The notes under the pieces were generated by a model that made no database searches, was not told the DNA's origin, and worked only from the letters and a program-made list of their open reading frames with translations. Position numbers and translations under genes: made by a program. DNA of 64,000 nucleotides. It comes from Orbilia blumenaviensis. Lineage: Eukaryota; Ascomycota; Orbiliomycetes; Orbiliales; Orbiliaceae. Location of the stretch: positions 1,269,971-1,333,970 of the forward strand of contig JAVHNS010000015.1 of NCBI GenBank assembly GCA_036872755.1, read 5' to 3'. Position 1 is the first letter of the stretch. Every line of letters begins with the position of its first letter. This document shows positions 32,553-45,500 of this stretch, one piece after another.

Positions 32553-33318
32553 GAGAGATCCGCTTGTCTAAGACTTGTGATTTCGGCACCGAGAGGAATT
32601 GGCGGCCCGTTTTGCCTTACAGTTGCGATTCCACTGGAAGCTATCTTGTCAGCCTGTCGCTCCTCCGCTTGTCTAAGACTTGTGAGGAGATATGATAGCT
32701 CGTGATTGTGGCTGCCGGTGGCGAGGCGGGTGATGATGGTTTACAATGGGGGAAGAATGAAATGAAGAGCCTATAGTCTCCGCTGGTCTAAGACCTGTGA
32801 GATAGCACGGCTATACACTGTCTGCATACGGAATTCGACTTCGATGTCGTCTTTCTGCTGCCTCCGCTTGTCTAAGACTTGTGAGGTAGATTGGTCTATC
32901 ATGTTCTACTATGAACAATAACCAGGGATACTATTGTCACCTCCGCTTGTCTAAGACTTGTGAGGTCGATGCATGTGATGTTCTGTTATGAAGAATCGTC
33001 TAATTGTCACCTCCGCTTGTCCAAGACTTGTGAGGTCGATGTATGGCGTGTTCTACTCCGAACAACAATCAGGGATACGATTGCCACCTCCGCTTGTCTA
33101 AGACTTGTGAGGTAGATGCATAGCGTGCTCTGTTACAGGCAATAATATAATTGTCGCCTCCGCTTGTCCAAGACTTGTGAGGCAGATTGGCCTATCGTGT
33201 TCTGGTATGAACAATAATCTAATTGTCACTTCCGCTTGTCCAAGACTTGTGAAGCGTTGTTTAGATGTTGCTCCGTTGCATCCGCCAAGGGTCTTCACTT
33301 GTCTAAGACTTGTGAGGT
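32553..33318 (+). ncRNA. Array of ten hairpin-forming repeats, candidate structured noncoding RNA
   Basis: A ~26-bp core (CCTCCGCTTGTCTAAGAC then TTGTGAGG) occurs ten times, starting near 32557, 32662, 32777, 32861, 32940, 33010, 33087, 33157, 33229 and 33293 (spacing 64-115 bp). The core folds: outer arm CCTC/GAGG, inner GTC/GAC, UAA-type loop. Outer-arm bases differ between copies but keep pairing (for example GAGATC with GATTTC, TCTC with GAGA, CTTC with GAAG). Several changes give G-U on the plus strand, which favours plus-strand RNA. The stretches between cores are themselves related but more diverged. Transcription is not shown. Confidence 0.55.
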
Positions 33319-34614
33319 CCCAGTATTTCTTGGGCTTCTCGAAACTGACAATCATTCGCTCTGATAGATCGCCACCGCCATGCCGATGAACGGCCGCGGG
33401 AGAACCGGATTTTGACACTACCCGGCGACACCGGCCGCTCGTAATAGGCGCTACGCTGCGTAATGGCTTTTCGGGCCTCGGTATTGCGAGCAATATGCCA
33501 GACAGACAAGGGGGGCCCATATATATCTTCGCCCACCCGCCCTGGGAAGCTTGGATGATAATGTCGTTCGCTCGGAGTAATATTGGAAAGGGCCCTTTGG
33601 TGTATATGGGAGCCTTATTGGGGATACACCGTTGAACAGATAAAGTTTAGACTTATGTGGTCAAAGGGAAATGTCCAGATTTAAGCTCTTGAACCAGCAA
33701 AACCTGTTGGGGCGGATTATTCCCAGAGACTACGAGGTTGTCACACAAGGAACGTAGCGTCTGCTTGCGGTTCAGCCGGTGGAGGACGATGAAATCGTCA
33801 CCGTTTAGACCCCCCAGGGCATGGCTTTCTATCCAGGCGAGTCTAGATCCCGTGATGGGTAGAGGGAGGGGGTATTGCGATGGCGGTGTGAGGCCACCTC
33901 AATCGAAGCAAATATATATGCCGCAGCCGAAGGCGTCGCCTTATGTTGCGAGAGTAATTGAGGTAAGGCTATTCAACCCTAGTAGAGCCACACGTCGTGA
34001 AATAACCGGCCAATATGCCAGAAGGAGGTGACTATTGGACAGTAAAATCATGATGATCGAGATATCCAGCGATACCATCACATCGCAAGTTTGAATTGGT
34101 ATATCTAATAGTATAAATCGTAGATGTTAATAAAATAGATTATCGTACTATCAGACTATATGTATCATACTACAAGACTAATATATACTCAAGTATCTAT
34201 GAGTTTTCGAGGTTCAGCAGTATATCCGGCCTGTTAGATCCTCAGATGCTCGAATATTTAGTCATCCGGTTATTGTATACTTAAAGCTATTCCGTGCGCC
34301 AGAACCCAAGGCAGCTGTTTGTGAAATAGAGACCGTATACAGTTCATGATAAGAGGAACTATTGTAAGGAGCGCCGGTTTTGCACGTAGGAATGGTATGG
34401 ATGGAGAATGATACCAGCGCCTGGAAATGTGTGTATACGCCGTTGAATGGTGGTCATCCTCCAACCCATCCCACCACCAAACCCATCACCAACCATCTCT
34501 ATCAGCCCACCAAACCCTCCCCATCAGCCCGCCAAAGTCTCACTCTCTCCAAGCTGACTCGTCGAGCCCACCTCCCACAACTCGTATCAACCAATAACCG
34601 CCCATCCTTTCACG
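33319..34614. other. Intergenic
   Basis: No gene is supported. Short open frames in this stretch show no recognisable motif. CCA/CAA-rich sequence at 34455-34610 looks like the leader of the gene at 34615. Confidence 0.45.
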
Positions 34615-35679
34615 ATGTATGGATACCCAGCGGAGCGTCGACAACTTTCTGGGGAAATTCTCGACCTCGAATTCTTGAATACACTATTCTCTGGGAACAT
34701 AGCTAGTATAGGCAAACTCGCCGGTGAAGATGATATTACCCACCAAAAGCGCTTGAGAGCAGTAATGCCAGACCAGAACGTCCGCATGGTCGAGATTTTG
34801 AAGAGAGCCCCACCTTCGTGCGCTGAAGAATTGAAATGCCGGTTGCGACAGGCTATTCTTGTCCACCAGTACGGCATAACGTTGCCTGCCTGCACAGGGA
34901 CCCCTTCCTCATCAACTAGCTGCGCCCAACAAGCCAGAGACGATTGCATCATCCATTATTCTGTTCAAAGATGTTTTCGATGTATCATGGGAAACCGTGA
35001 GTGCAGTCATGGTATACTCTCAGATCCCGTTGCAGGCCATTTAATCTATTCTAACAGTCATATGAGGCAATATATTATATCACCCAAGTAATGACCTCCT
35101 CCCAGCTGCCAAACCACCTAATAAGGCCATTCAAAACGAAGACGAAAAATTCAAGGAGTTGATTGGGTTTTACGGCCCCGAGGTAGCAATCACAGCGCTG
35201 GATTCTCTCCAACTGCCACAAATACATCAACCCATCCGTCCCCCGGACATCTTCAGGCACTACTTACTGTATGTTAATTCCCCAAACCCGTTAGATTTGG
35301 CTGCTGACTCGTGTCAGGACACCCAAGTGGAAATCAATCCCCCTCCAGCCATTAGCGCCGCAGCAACTGCAGCAAAAGCAGTCGGGACAGCAGAAAGGCA
35401 AAGGCAAGGACAAGAAACAGAATAGACCAACCACGCGGGAGAGGCCAGCGAGGAGATCGGGTAGGATCTCAAAAGGTAGGAGCTCTTACAAACCTTTCAT
35501 AAAGAGCCATTACGCTAACTATAAAATGAGTAAAAGCGACCAGCAGCAGCAGCAAGGCAGCAAAGGGTAAACGAGGGGAGAAGCTTCAGGAGGTTGTAGC
35601 TGAGGCACTAGAAACAGCTAGCGGCGTAGATGCGGACGGAGACGAGACGATGACGGAATGTGACAGTGATGTAGAATAA
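34615..35679 (+). CDS. Four-exon unknown protein with basic and acidic tails (281 residues)
   Basis: Assembled here: exons 34615-34996, 35106-35268, 35318-35475 and 35537-35679. All three introns (109, 49 and 61 bp) are GT-AG, and the joined frame of 846 nt is open from ATG to TAA. The N-terminal exon has helical sequence with scattered Cys (PSCAEELKC, VQRCFRCIMG). Exon 2 is helical (KFKELIGFYGPEVAI). Exon 3 is Gln-rich then Lys/Arg-rich (QKGKGKDKKQ, RERPARRSGR). Exon 4 is Ser/Lys-rich with an acidic end (DADGDETMTECDSD). A nuclear location is likely from the basic stretch. No known family is recognised. Four clean, phase-consistent exons argue that it is real. It is the last well-supported gene before the telomere, about 28 kb from the end. 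Confidence 0.6.
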
Positions 35680-38600
35680 TGGCCAGGCTGCCACTAGCTT
35701 CGCGGAGAAAGGGGTGGTACATCGTTCGGGGCATGCGTGCCACTTCTGTTCCTATCATTATATACTAGCAACGCGTTCGTTTAACGCCAAACCATTCGCA
35801 TTCCGTATGGCCATATCTCCGGCCATCTTCTTTTCTTACAACCGTTATCGTACACAAACAAACTTTGGACTCACCTATCACCAGAGGATTTACAGGCATA
35901 TTACAGTTGAGATCAACTAAACATAGCCCCAGTCTCACGGTTCGGGGCCGCTCTAGCTCGCTTTTGCAACAGCAGACAAACATCACGGTCGGGGATTGCG
36001 ATAGTACTAGCTGTTCTTCGGAACGCAAAAGCTTCACCTGCGAAGCTATCTCTGCAATTGCGGTGGCCATCTAATACTGTCTTTGATCTAGACTGACCTC
36101 GTAATCTAGACCACATGTATGTAATCGACAACGCTTAGTCGTAGTGATGCTGTGGAATCATCCCAGGAATCCGAGATGCTTTTGAAACAATAGGTCAATA
36201 TCAATAATACTATTAATGGGCTAACCTGCTCGCGTATAGGTCTCAGAGTCCACATAATCAGTGATCTGATATTATGAGCGTGCAGGGGAGGTGTAGCTTT
36301 CCCGTCACCGCAGTGCCGATACGCCGCCCGGCTAAATCTTAACCCTCTGTGGAACCAGTATGTCTGATATCTTGTCCCCCACCAGGGCCATACTTCTTTT
36401 GTAATATACTATGGTGCTATCCCACTCTTTATGGAAGCTAGCAATATGCAATTCAGATTTGAGAATCACAGCTCCAAAGCGCGGGTTCGTGTTGTCTGTG
36501 TTGTATTTTGAGTACTACAGCGCCGGTAGTCGACTATAGTCTCGATACAATATATACGTCAATACGTAATATACTTGAAGTTAGAAGTAGTTATAGATCC
36601 CACTATGAAGGAGAGGGGGAAGAGAAATTATAATACAGCCGCAGTCTTGAAAATCCGCAGGTTTGAGGCTGTTTGGAGAATTCGGGATGGCGGGATTAGT
36701 TATCGAGCCGCTCATCCATTAAGACTACGAAATCCGAGCAACCGCGTATGATCATACTAGGGGTGGGGGGTCATAGATAAGGCATATATCACGACCGTTG
36801 AAAACGTAAGCTTAGGCGTCGAGTTAATTCCAGGATGATAAGCTCATATGGATTAGCCGGTGGGTGTCTCGACCCTGACCGGGTATGAGTGCTGCTTCGT
36901 GCCTAAGGCGCGGATGGGTGCGAGGTACAATAACAAAAGAGTTCGAGAGGGATGGTAGATAAATGGGGAGGGCGCGGGGGGTAGTTGGAGTAGGGATAGT
37001 TAAATCTATACGCAGGCTTTCCACATCCCGAACTACTAACTACCACATATATAAAGATATTCAACGAAACAGCTTGCAAACCATGCCATGATAAAGCAGC
37101 ATACTATGCCAGCTAGTTAAAACCGCTGTATTCTAAGTTGTAGGTCCCAGCGCGAGCGATTAGACAGCATACGAGGGCAGCAAGATTAGCTCCACTAGCC
37201 GAAAGATTATGCATCATCGTCCACCCATCAATACCGCGTATATACAATATAGCTGGCATACGTGGTCATATACTTCTTGGATTTGAGGCCAGTCACACTT
37301 ATTTCCTGTGAAGGCATTACCTTCGCAGCTGCGGTTGGTTGGGAGTATCTACGTTATTTCAAAAATATACATTATATAGATCTAGTCGCGCGCGATTAAC
37401 AACGGCCTCGAGCCCCATTATACTATAGTACGTTAAAGGATTTGGGGGTTTTAGTACGGGACTATATTTCTCGAGATATATAGAAAATATTTACACTATT
37501 TCCATATCAGCAATACTAAAATTTTCGCGGTTTGAGCATAGTTCTGGGTGCGCTTAAAGGCAAATTTTCGTGAAGAGCAAATACTCTCTCAACAATCTTC
37601 TCAGATATTGTTTATTGTAAGGTATATCTTCCCGTCAGCGAAATTATGGAGAAGCTATTTACATATGTTAATTATTGGACGGTTAGTCAACCGCCTACGC
37701 CTGACTCCGGGTACTCACCACTGGCATCTCTCGTTATCATTGCATTCAGAGGTAGTACACTTTGTCGGATCTGGACTTAGCTTTGGTGTGGAAAAACTTT
37801 GAGATATTTTCTACGTTGTGGATTTTTATTTCACGGCCATCCTCTTGAACAGGTCGCTCTCTGTTGAGGTGGTTGGTAAAGGTGTAGAGTGCAAGGCTCA
37901 AGCCTAACATCAATTCCGCCCCCATCGTCGCATCCAACTCACATCAATTTATCAGTCATGAAACATATGCAGATACCTAGCCTGTTATAGACCCCTTGAA
38001 AGTAATATTTTGGTACCTCTTGCGATAGCGTGGGCCTGGTAATTTTGTATAATTGACAGACTGCCGAACTGATTGCTTCTAATCTCTGAGGCTAATGGCA
38101 ACTTCTCCACGAGGCCATCTGAGTCCAATATTTAGATACCGGCTGATGTGCTACGTTGTTGGTAGATTTTATATTGTATGTCTAGACCTAGGGTCCCACC
38201 TATCGAAGCAAGCGACGATACTCCTATCTCAGGTTCAAATTAATTATAGTGCATATGTATAACAACATAACAAGAGCGCTGTAATAGGAAAGGTTCCCAG
38301 CACAGTGTAATTGCGAGACGCAATATATTAATTGGTACTGTCGCAATCAATATGTGAAGCTAAACTAACATAATGGATTGGTTATAACTATACAAAGTGC
38401 TAGTCGTAGGTAAAGTACGGATATACGCGCATACATGGCGGCACTAAACTATAGCTAGGTACGGCGAACAGTAAATTCAACGGGTATCGCAACTGCAGGG
38501 GTGGCACCTCTAACCATAGTTTTAACATACTGCAGTAGAGGCTCTTACTGATTTCTCGGTCAAGAATGAGAAGTCTCTTGTGGTTATAACTTGATAGTGC

Positions 38601-40430
38601 CAGCAAGTCTGTCAATCCGCCTTACGACTAGCCGCCTTGGCTATCTGGCAGAGGGACTGGGGTAAGGCATATCGTTTAGCTTGGGAATGCAGCGATGGAG
38701 AAACGCTAAGAGGAATACCACATGTGTAGTAAATACTATTTCAGCTGTTATTTGGTGCGTGAACGGTCAGGCGGTGTAAAAATACGGCGCCCCTTGTTGT
38801 GATACATTTGCCTTTAACATCACACGATTGACGTGACAGATTGATTACATCGTGCTAGGGGTACATTGTTCTGATAGAGCAAGGATGATGAGTGAACAAA
38901 GGGGAGAGTCCAGAGGATGATGAGTGGAAAGAGAGGAGAGTGAAAGACCTCTAGCATAATACGAATGGGGATCTGAGAGATGTCTAGCTGGTCCATAACG
39001 TATTCCATTTGTGCGAAGTATTTTTCTTGTATGAAGTTGGTGGCATACGTCTAGAAGTTCGGTGTCGGGATATGTCAAACGCGTTCCGAGTTGACGTTCG
39101 GATAGATCTCATCTCACATTTTCGCTCGAACCACTTCTCTAACTGATGCCTGAAAGCTTCCGCGGTTCAATTTGGGTTCAGGAGGTGGGAGGATCTGTAT
39201 ATAGAGACTGACATGGGCCCTGAGTTACGGGCGACGTCAGCGGTAAAATCATGATTATGATTGCGATATTTGACCGACACCGTTGTCTACCGCCCCACAT
39301 GCTATTGACTGGTAACAGCCCCCATATCGCAAGTGGCTTGAGGTGCGAAGGTCCGTTCCACAGTAATGCGGCTTCATAGGCCCGCTCGTTACATTATACC
39401 TATACATATAACATTATTTACGCAAAGTCGTGGTCTGGATACGACGCAGGAATACTGCCAGGGTGGACATAGTGGGCTCGCTGCTACCTTGCAGTCGGAA
39501 CACGTAGCAAATCGATCGAGCGCATATATGATTTAGTGATGGGGGTAAAAAAACACCGTTTCGGAGTACGGTACTACGCTTTTTGGTAAATGTAGCAATA
39601 ATTTATGCAGGTATCGCCACCAAGATAAAAAAAAAACCAGCCGCGGCCACTTGGCTTTGCGAAAGTCGTCAATGAAACTTTGAAATATTTGGGCAGACTG
39701 AAGCAGAGAGGTACCTGGGTATCGAGGACCGAGAAGCCGGGTTAGGACGGCGATGCTTTCCTTAAGTACTAGTACGGTTATTAGTTATATACTTAACGAT
39801 GACCGGGTGATTACGCTCTTATTAGGAAAACACTTGATTGGCTTATAAGCTTCTGGATATTGCGTACTGGCACACGAATATATCATACGGTGCTCAAGAG
39901 CCTGGAGAGGCGCTCGAGACAAGTTAACAATGCCAGGTTTTCAGGGGCGATACTAGTGCTGGCAGAGTGACATAACACATAGCCTTTAATCTATATATAA
40001 TTGGCTAGCTTCACACTGTATGTCCCGAGTCGCGATATTATATCCCTACAATACCCTCGATTTTTTGAGCAAACGTTACTTGAAGGTGCTGCATTAGACT
40101 GAACTGCGGATAGTAGTACTTCTCTTCTCAGGTGCATCCCTCCAGCTAAGGGCTAATGACGTATGTGTGGCTCAAGCTCCTTAACACGCGGGTCGCCGGA
40201 ATTAATTTACTGATGTATCAGGTACGTAGTAATCTCAGTCTCAGACTTTGTTGACCACAACTGTGGGTACGTACTAGTCTCGGTCCGGTACGTACCTAAA
40301 CAGGGTCTTCCAGCGTTTATACGTGTATATGGCAGGTAACGGGCCTGTTGTAAGATCTTAATATATACTTGTTTATTCCGGACTACCACATCATCGTCAA
40401 TCGTGTGCATATGTCGCGAAATAAATATAA
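35680..40430. other. Gene-poor subtelomeric DNA
   Basis: No coding region, transposase or reverse transcriptase could be supported on either strand. Open frames are all under about 100 codons and lack motifs. One copy of the dispersed motif lies at 40231-40265. Confidence 0.45.
40231..40265 (+). repeat. Dispersed short motif, copy 2
   Basis: A diverged copy (TCTCAGTCTCAGAC, then TTTGTTGACCAC and AACTGTG). It is bracketed by GGTACGTA on the left and TACGTACT on the right. Confidence 0.6.
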
Positions 40431-40435
40431 TTGTT

Positions 40436-40610
40436 ATTGATGCATTACCTCATCATTTATCCTATTTAAAACCCCCCTCCCCCGCTTTCTTCTCTCTGTT
40501 TCTTCTCTTCTTCATCATCCCTCCGAGCTGAGCTTTCCCTTTTTCCAAACAAAGTCTCCTCCAATCAGCAAAGCTCCATTCTTCTAATGGCTCTCTCCCG
40601 TCGCCGGGAT
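40436..40610 (+). promoter_or_regulatory. Promoter-like block with pyrimidine-rich tract
   Basis: A TTTAAA element near 40466 is followed by a long C/T-rich tract (40475-40550) and an ATG at 40587 with only about 20 codons. This is the organisation seen before the real genes in this window, but no coding gene follows. Confidence 0.3.
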
Positions 40611-40979
40611 GAGTTCTTATCGTTGTTAGTTCTCGTCATACTTGGCTAGGCTCTATTAGCACGACTATCCTTTTCTGGCAATCGAATAGACCTCGGGAGC
40701 TCAAACAGTGTAAGTGCTAATTTCCCGCATATCCCGCAGACCAAACCAGGGCACTTCATATGAGGATGTCATATTGCCAACGATAGAAGCGTTCAGGCTG
40801 CTCTTTTCTCTGGCTACCCTTGAAACACTCCGAGTTTCGGTTTTAGAAGAAACTAACGGGATTAGTGCTAGGTCTTCTTGATTCGGAAGTGCCAGTGCAG
40901 AAGCCGGCATGTCGCCATGGGACTAGTTTTTGGCTTCAATGTTGGCCTGAGAGGTTCTTTCCTAATACTCTCTATCATC

Positions 40980-41250
40980 ATCGAGGCGAGTGGCAGGACG
41001 GCCGAGACGTCCTCCCTGGCACGGCTGGTATTACAAGAGCTAGTTTCCACTTTTGTGGAGAACCCAAGTCTCGAGCCGGTGTTACAAAACGCTTTTCTGG
41101 CTCCAGTGGGAGTCACAAAGGGTTGTCGTCGAAACAAGCGGCAGGACGGCCGAGAAGTCTTCAGTACGACCAGTATTAGAAGAGCCAGTTTCCACTTTTG
41201 TGGAGAACCCAAGTCTCGAATTGGTATCACGAGGTCCCTTTCTGGAGATT
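40980..41250. repeat. Tandem duplication, ~145-bp unit
   Basis: The first unit starts near 40992 and the second near 41140 (both GGCAGGACGGCCGAGA). An identical ~30-bp block containing CCACTTTTGTGG recurs near 41044 and 41189. The flanks of the two units are diverged. Confidence 0.8.
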
Positions 41251-42487
41251 CATGGAAATATCCTTCCCCAACCGTTTAGGGCTGAGCAAAACCAATGAGG
41301 GTCTCAATCTCCAAGCCCTCTCGAGATCCTTCAAACTTACGAGCTCCAATAAAGCAGACGCTTGAGACCGATCAAGGCTGGCAAAATTCCGGCTTCTAAA
41401 CGCGTCCTACGGCTCCCACCCTATGAGCCTCCACAAAAACGTCCTTCATCGGGCGCGGTCGATCAGGGACAATGAGGGTCTCAGGCCTCAATCCCGTTCC
41501 AGATGGACGACCTACTAATAAAGACGAAAACGATGGGCTTGGTTGTTTTGCGATATTTGGCCTTACAATGGGTTGGGTTATTGTATCCGGAAAGAAAGTA
41601 TGAGAGGATGATCCTATGGTATTGCAGACTCGAGAGTCTCGGTTGAATCAATCGCACATCATGTTTATAGTAGAGAGCTTTATAACTTAGCTTCTAATCC
41701 CTTGATTTAAATAACTATATCTACTGCCTCGAACTTTGGAATTCTATTCAAGCCGTCTAATTGGTATGAGACTAGCGTATGTCGTCATCTCCGCTACAAA
41801 GGTAATGTCCTTAGGTCGAACTGGCCTCGTAAACCAGCCTCAACAGATGGAGCTGATTATAACAAAACCGGTAAAAGTATCCTCAAATCATCTATGGTTC
41901 AACTATCTGGCTCGATTCGAGGCTACAGTTGCCCTATCATAATTTTTTTTTCCGTGGTACCGTGCCAGTGGGTCTATGAATAGAGAATAGATTTACTATT
42001 CACTGACTTCCCCGGGAAAAGAATAGGATTGAGGCTTTTGAGCGGTTTCTGAGTGGTGCCCAGGATTCTGGTAGGGCATATTCTGCTCCGTTGAGCTTGC
42101 GGCTTTTACGGGACCAATAGCGCACAGTTAACTGCGTAGGACCTCAAGGTCACACTTGGTGCGTCTCGCGCTGGGGTTCGTTAGTGCTAAGCTCTCTTTA
42201 ACCTTTCGCTAGCCCTGGTAATCGGCCGAGATGCAGGTATTTGGGCTGTTCAGATCCTATTTCAAGATACTACGGGACTAAATTTCAAGTAGACCCACTC
42301 AAATAAAGCCAAAACGGCCATGTTTTGTTACTGTCTATGGACTGGTCTCTGATACGTGACGAGCTGCTACGTCGAAAACACACCCAAAAAAAAGAACAAA
42401 AAAAAAAACACTCAATACGTACGAGTAACTACCCTGGGGCTATAGCTGGTCCTGGTCCTCAATTGTCGCAGTATATACTTATACGTT

Positions 42488-42515
42488 AGTCTCGGTCCCA
42501 GACGCTGTTGACCAC
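42488..42515 (+). repeat. Dispersed short motif, copy 3
   Basis: Identical to copy 1 over the shared core (AGTCTCGGTCCCAGACGC then TGTTGACCAC). Confidence 0.7.
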
Positions 42516-45500
42516 TTATACATTCAAAGGAGACTACTGACGCCTAGGCGCCTCCGTTACATTTCAGGATACACGACAAGATTATGGTGAAAGACCCTGA
42601 ATGGTCCAGTAAAGAACGGCATCCTCCTTCAGCAATTATCGAGGCCAGCGACGTACTCGAGTAGTCTGCCTGCAAAAGGGTTTTCCGGCCAAGCCTGAAA
42701 TTTAAGATGGGGTATTTACACCATTCACGAAACACGCACAAATCATGTAATAGCGGTGCCCAGGCGCATATTTTCCAAATGATATATCAACATTAATCAT
42801 TGAATGACTAAACTCCCCAGCGCTATTGTTTCGTATCCTTGTGACGGATTAATAATGTGCATAATTTGTATTTTATATGTGATTTGAGATGCTAGGCGTG
42901 GAATTGGCCACGGTGACTTTGTGCGCGATATACTCGCGTATGGCTCTAACGTCATGGCGTAGTCGGCCACCCAGAAAGTGCCATAAGAAGTAGTATATTC
43001 ATGTGACTAGAGGATGCCAAAAAATTATGCCACGTAGTCTTGTCAAGTTGCCTATGTATTGGAGCATTGTGAACTTTAAATAAGAGGAGCATGGGTCCTA
43101 ACTGTTGTATTGCGGCTGTGGTGGAGGGTTCTACATTCGCTGGGCATAAGTTCACGCTTTGGAAAGCTCAGTCTTTCCGCCACATAACGCGATTTTCATG
43201 ATGGAGATTGTATAACATTGGGCACTGACATCTCCCCGCCCCAGTTTTCTGAGGGCTCAGAGTTTGTTCGACCGGGGTTCGAATCTTTTGAAATTAAGGC
43301 TAACGGGACGGGGCTTTTGGTCACGCGGCTGCTACATTCGCCGGTTGAGGCTATGCAAATGACAGTAGCTGGGTCGTCCTTTGACCTTAAGATAGCAGTA
43401 TTTGCAATGTTTTCCCAAAGCATGCTTCAAGGAAAACCCGTAGAGAGGAATAGCAGGCGTGGTAGAAGTCGAAAGTCCTTTAATAGCTAACTGAAGCAAT
43501 CACAACTCTTTAGGACGGGTTTTGTGCCCCCAAAGCCACTCAAAGCCCACCGAAGCCCGCATCGTATGTGAAAGGTAGTGAGGCCTTTTGGGTATACTTG
43601 TTTCATACGTGTTTAAGCGGATTCTATACAGGCGGGGGGTTGGTTGGCTTTAGAACTCTACACAGGTTAAGTTCTAGTTAACTTCGTATAGGCATATACG
43701 GGTACAAAGTGGAGAGAGACGTGGATAATGGGAGAGATATAAGAGGTATAGAGCAAAAGGATTGATATGCCCCATTCCGTATAAGGGCGAAATCATATAT
43801 ACCGCAGGTTAGCCCCAGTGACTCGATAGCCAGTTGCACCGCTGGCAAACTCGTGTCAGACTTTGCCGACCTCGCATAGAGCATAGTCATGTTGGAACAT
43901 TGAAAAATAAATATTCGGATTACAGATTATAATCTATTAGTCTCGCTGCCAACATGCAGGCTCCACAAGCTAAAGTCAGCGTGGGCTAGCGGCCGTGGAC
44001 GAGCGTGACCGCATGCTATAGGAGAGCCGTGTTGACTCTGTTGTGTTCTGATCTCTCATCCGTTGTCTACACCATAGTCGTTTTCCTGCAAATTCGTTGC
44101 AAAACCCTGTAATTATTGTGATGGTTATTTCGAATTTCCTCCATCATCGTCCTCCATATGCATATTTATCTGGCCGCGCCGCAGTAGCTCTCTACGCTAT
44201 CACATACTGTGAAGGAAGATGTTCTAAGATTAGGCGTATTCCTGCAACACATTCCTCCTGCATCGCCCGCTTCACGGATGCACCTATCCACCATCAAAGG
44301 CTAGTTACTATGCCCCCTTGGGTAAGTCAACCGTTGCATAATATTTATGCTTGGGAGATAATAACGATATGACGCTGACGCTTGGCTTTAGAGGTACTTG
44401 GCAGTGATATTGATCTTCGGCATCCGCCCGGGACCACAGTAAAACCCATCTCGGAAGTGGCACATAAGTATTTAGGCCTGGCATAGACCACCGAAGACTA
44501 AAGTTCTGTGCTACCTGCATAATAGAACTCTCTTTATAAACCTTCTGTTTGAGCTGCCAGCAACGGTAATAGGAGAGGGATGCGTTGTGCCCACCAAAGT
44601 CATATAAACTAGTTTTGGTGTTGTAGTCAGAGGAAGAATGGAAAAACTGTCACAATTCCATCACACCCTATTGACCATCAGATAACGAGTCCTCGTCGAC
44701 GACATCGAAAACGCGTCGAATTTCCTGATAAACTTGTTTTTGTTATTGGAAATAAGGTATTACTCGCTTCTCAGCGGATTTCATCAAATGAATATTGAAA
44801 TTTTGGGGGTATCGAATCGAAGAATTGGCGCTTGGCGCTCCAACCGTCTGCCGAAAGAGGCAATTTTCGATGTCACCAACCATAACTATCACAAAAAAAA
44901 AAAAAAAAAAAAGGAAAGGCACATAGTTTCTGGCAAGGTATGGACTTACTTCCAAAACTGATATTGGGCGGTCCTGCGGATACCTCAAAGCCGAACAGTT
45001 CCGAAGACTGGCGCAGTAAGATTACCGCGGACTTTACGATGTAGTAATGCGTTGCGTACCGACCAAACATGAGGTAGCTCCACAACGCGATGGACAACCA
45101 CTATACACCCAGCACCGGGGAGACTAGTTAGCTGTGAAGATAGCGAGGCTTCCGAAAGCTAGCATGATCACTAGCTGCACGAGTCCTTAAGGGCCGGGAA
45201 TCAACCTAATCGATAAACTGAACGGAAACTTACAACTTACGCATAATTATAAACCAATTAACAAAGCGACATTAAATCCGATTATCCGGTCAGACGCATA
45301 GGAGCGGATATGGATCAGATGGGCAGAGCCAAGTTCAACACGTCCTGACGAAGAGACAGGGCTGACGGCTATTCGGGTATACCAATGTACCCCAGGCATA
45401 TCTACAAACCGCCCTTGCGACGTTTCGAGGCATGTTCGCCTATAAACATATGAGCCAAGGTCTTTGTAGTTCTCCACACAAAGATGCGCAGCCGTAAGGT

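Noticed and set aside
32553..33318. CRISPR array
   Set aside because: The repeats look regularly spaced and palindromic, but the stretches between them are related to each other, spacing varies from 64 to 115 bp, and this is a fungal chromosome with no cas genes.
33098..33520. Minus-strand 140-codon frame across the hairpin array
   Set aside because: It reads through the repeats, giving the repeated peptide CLTSLGQAE, and is explained by them.
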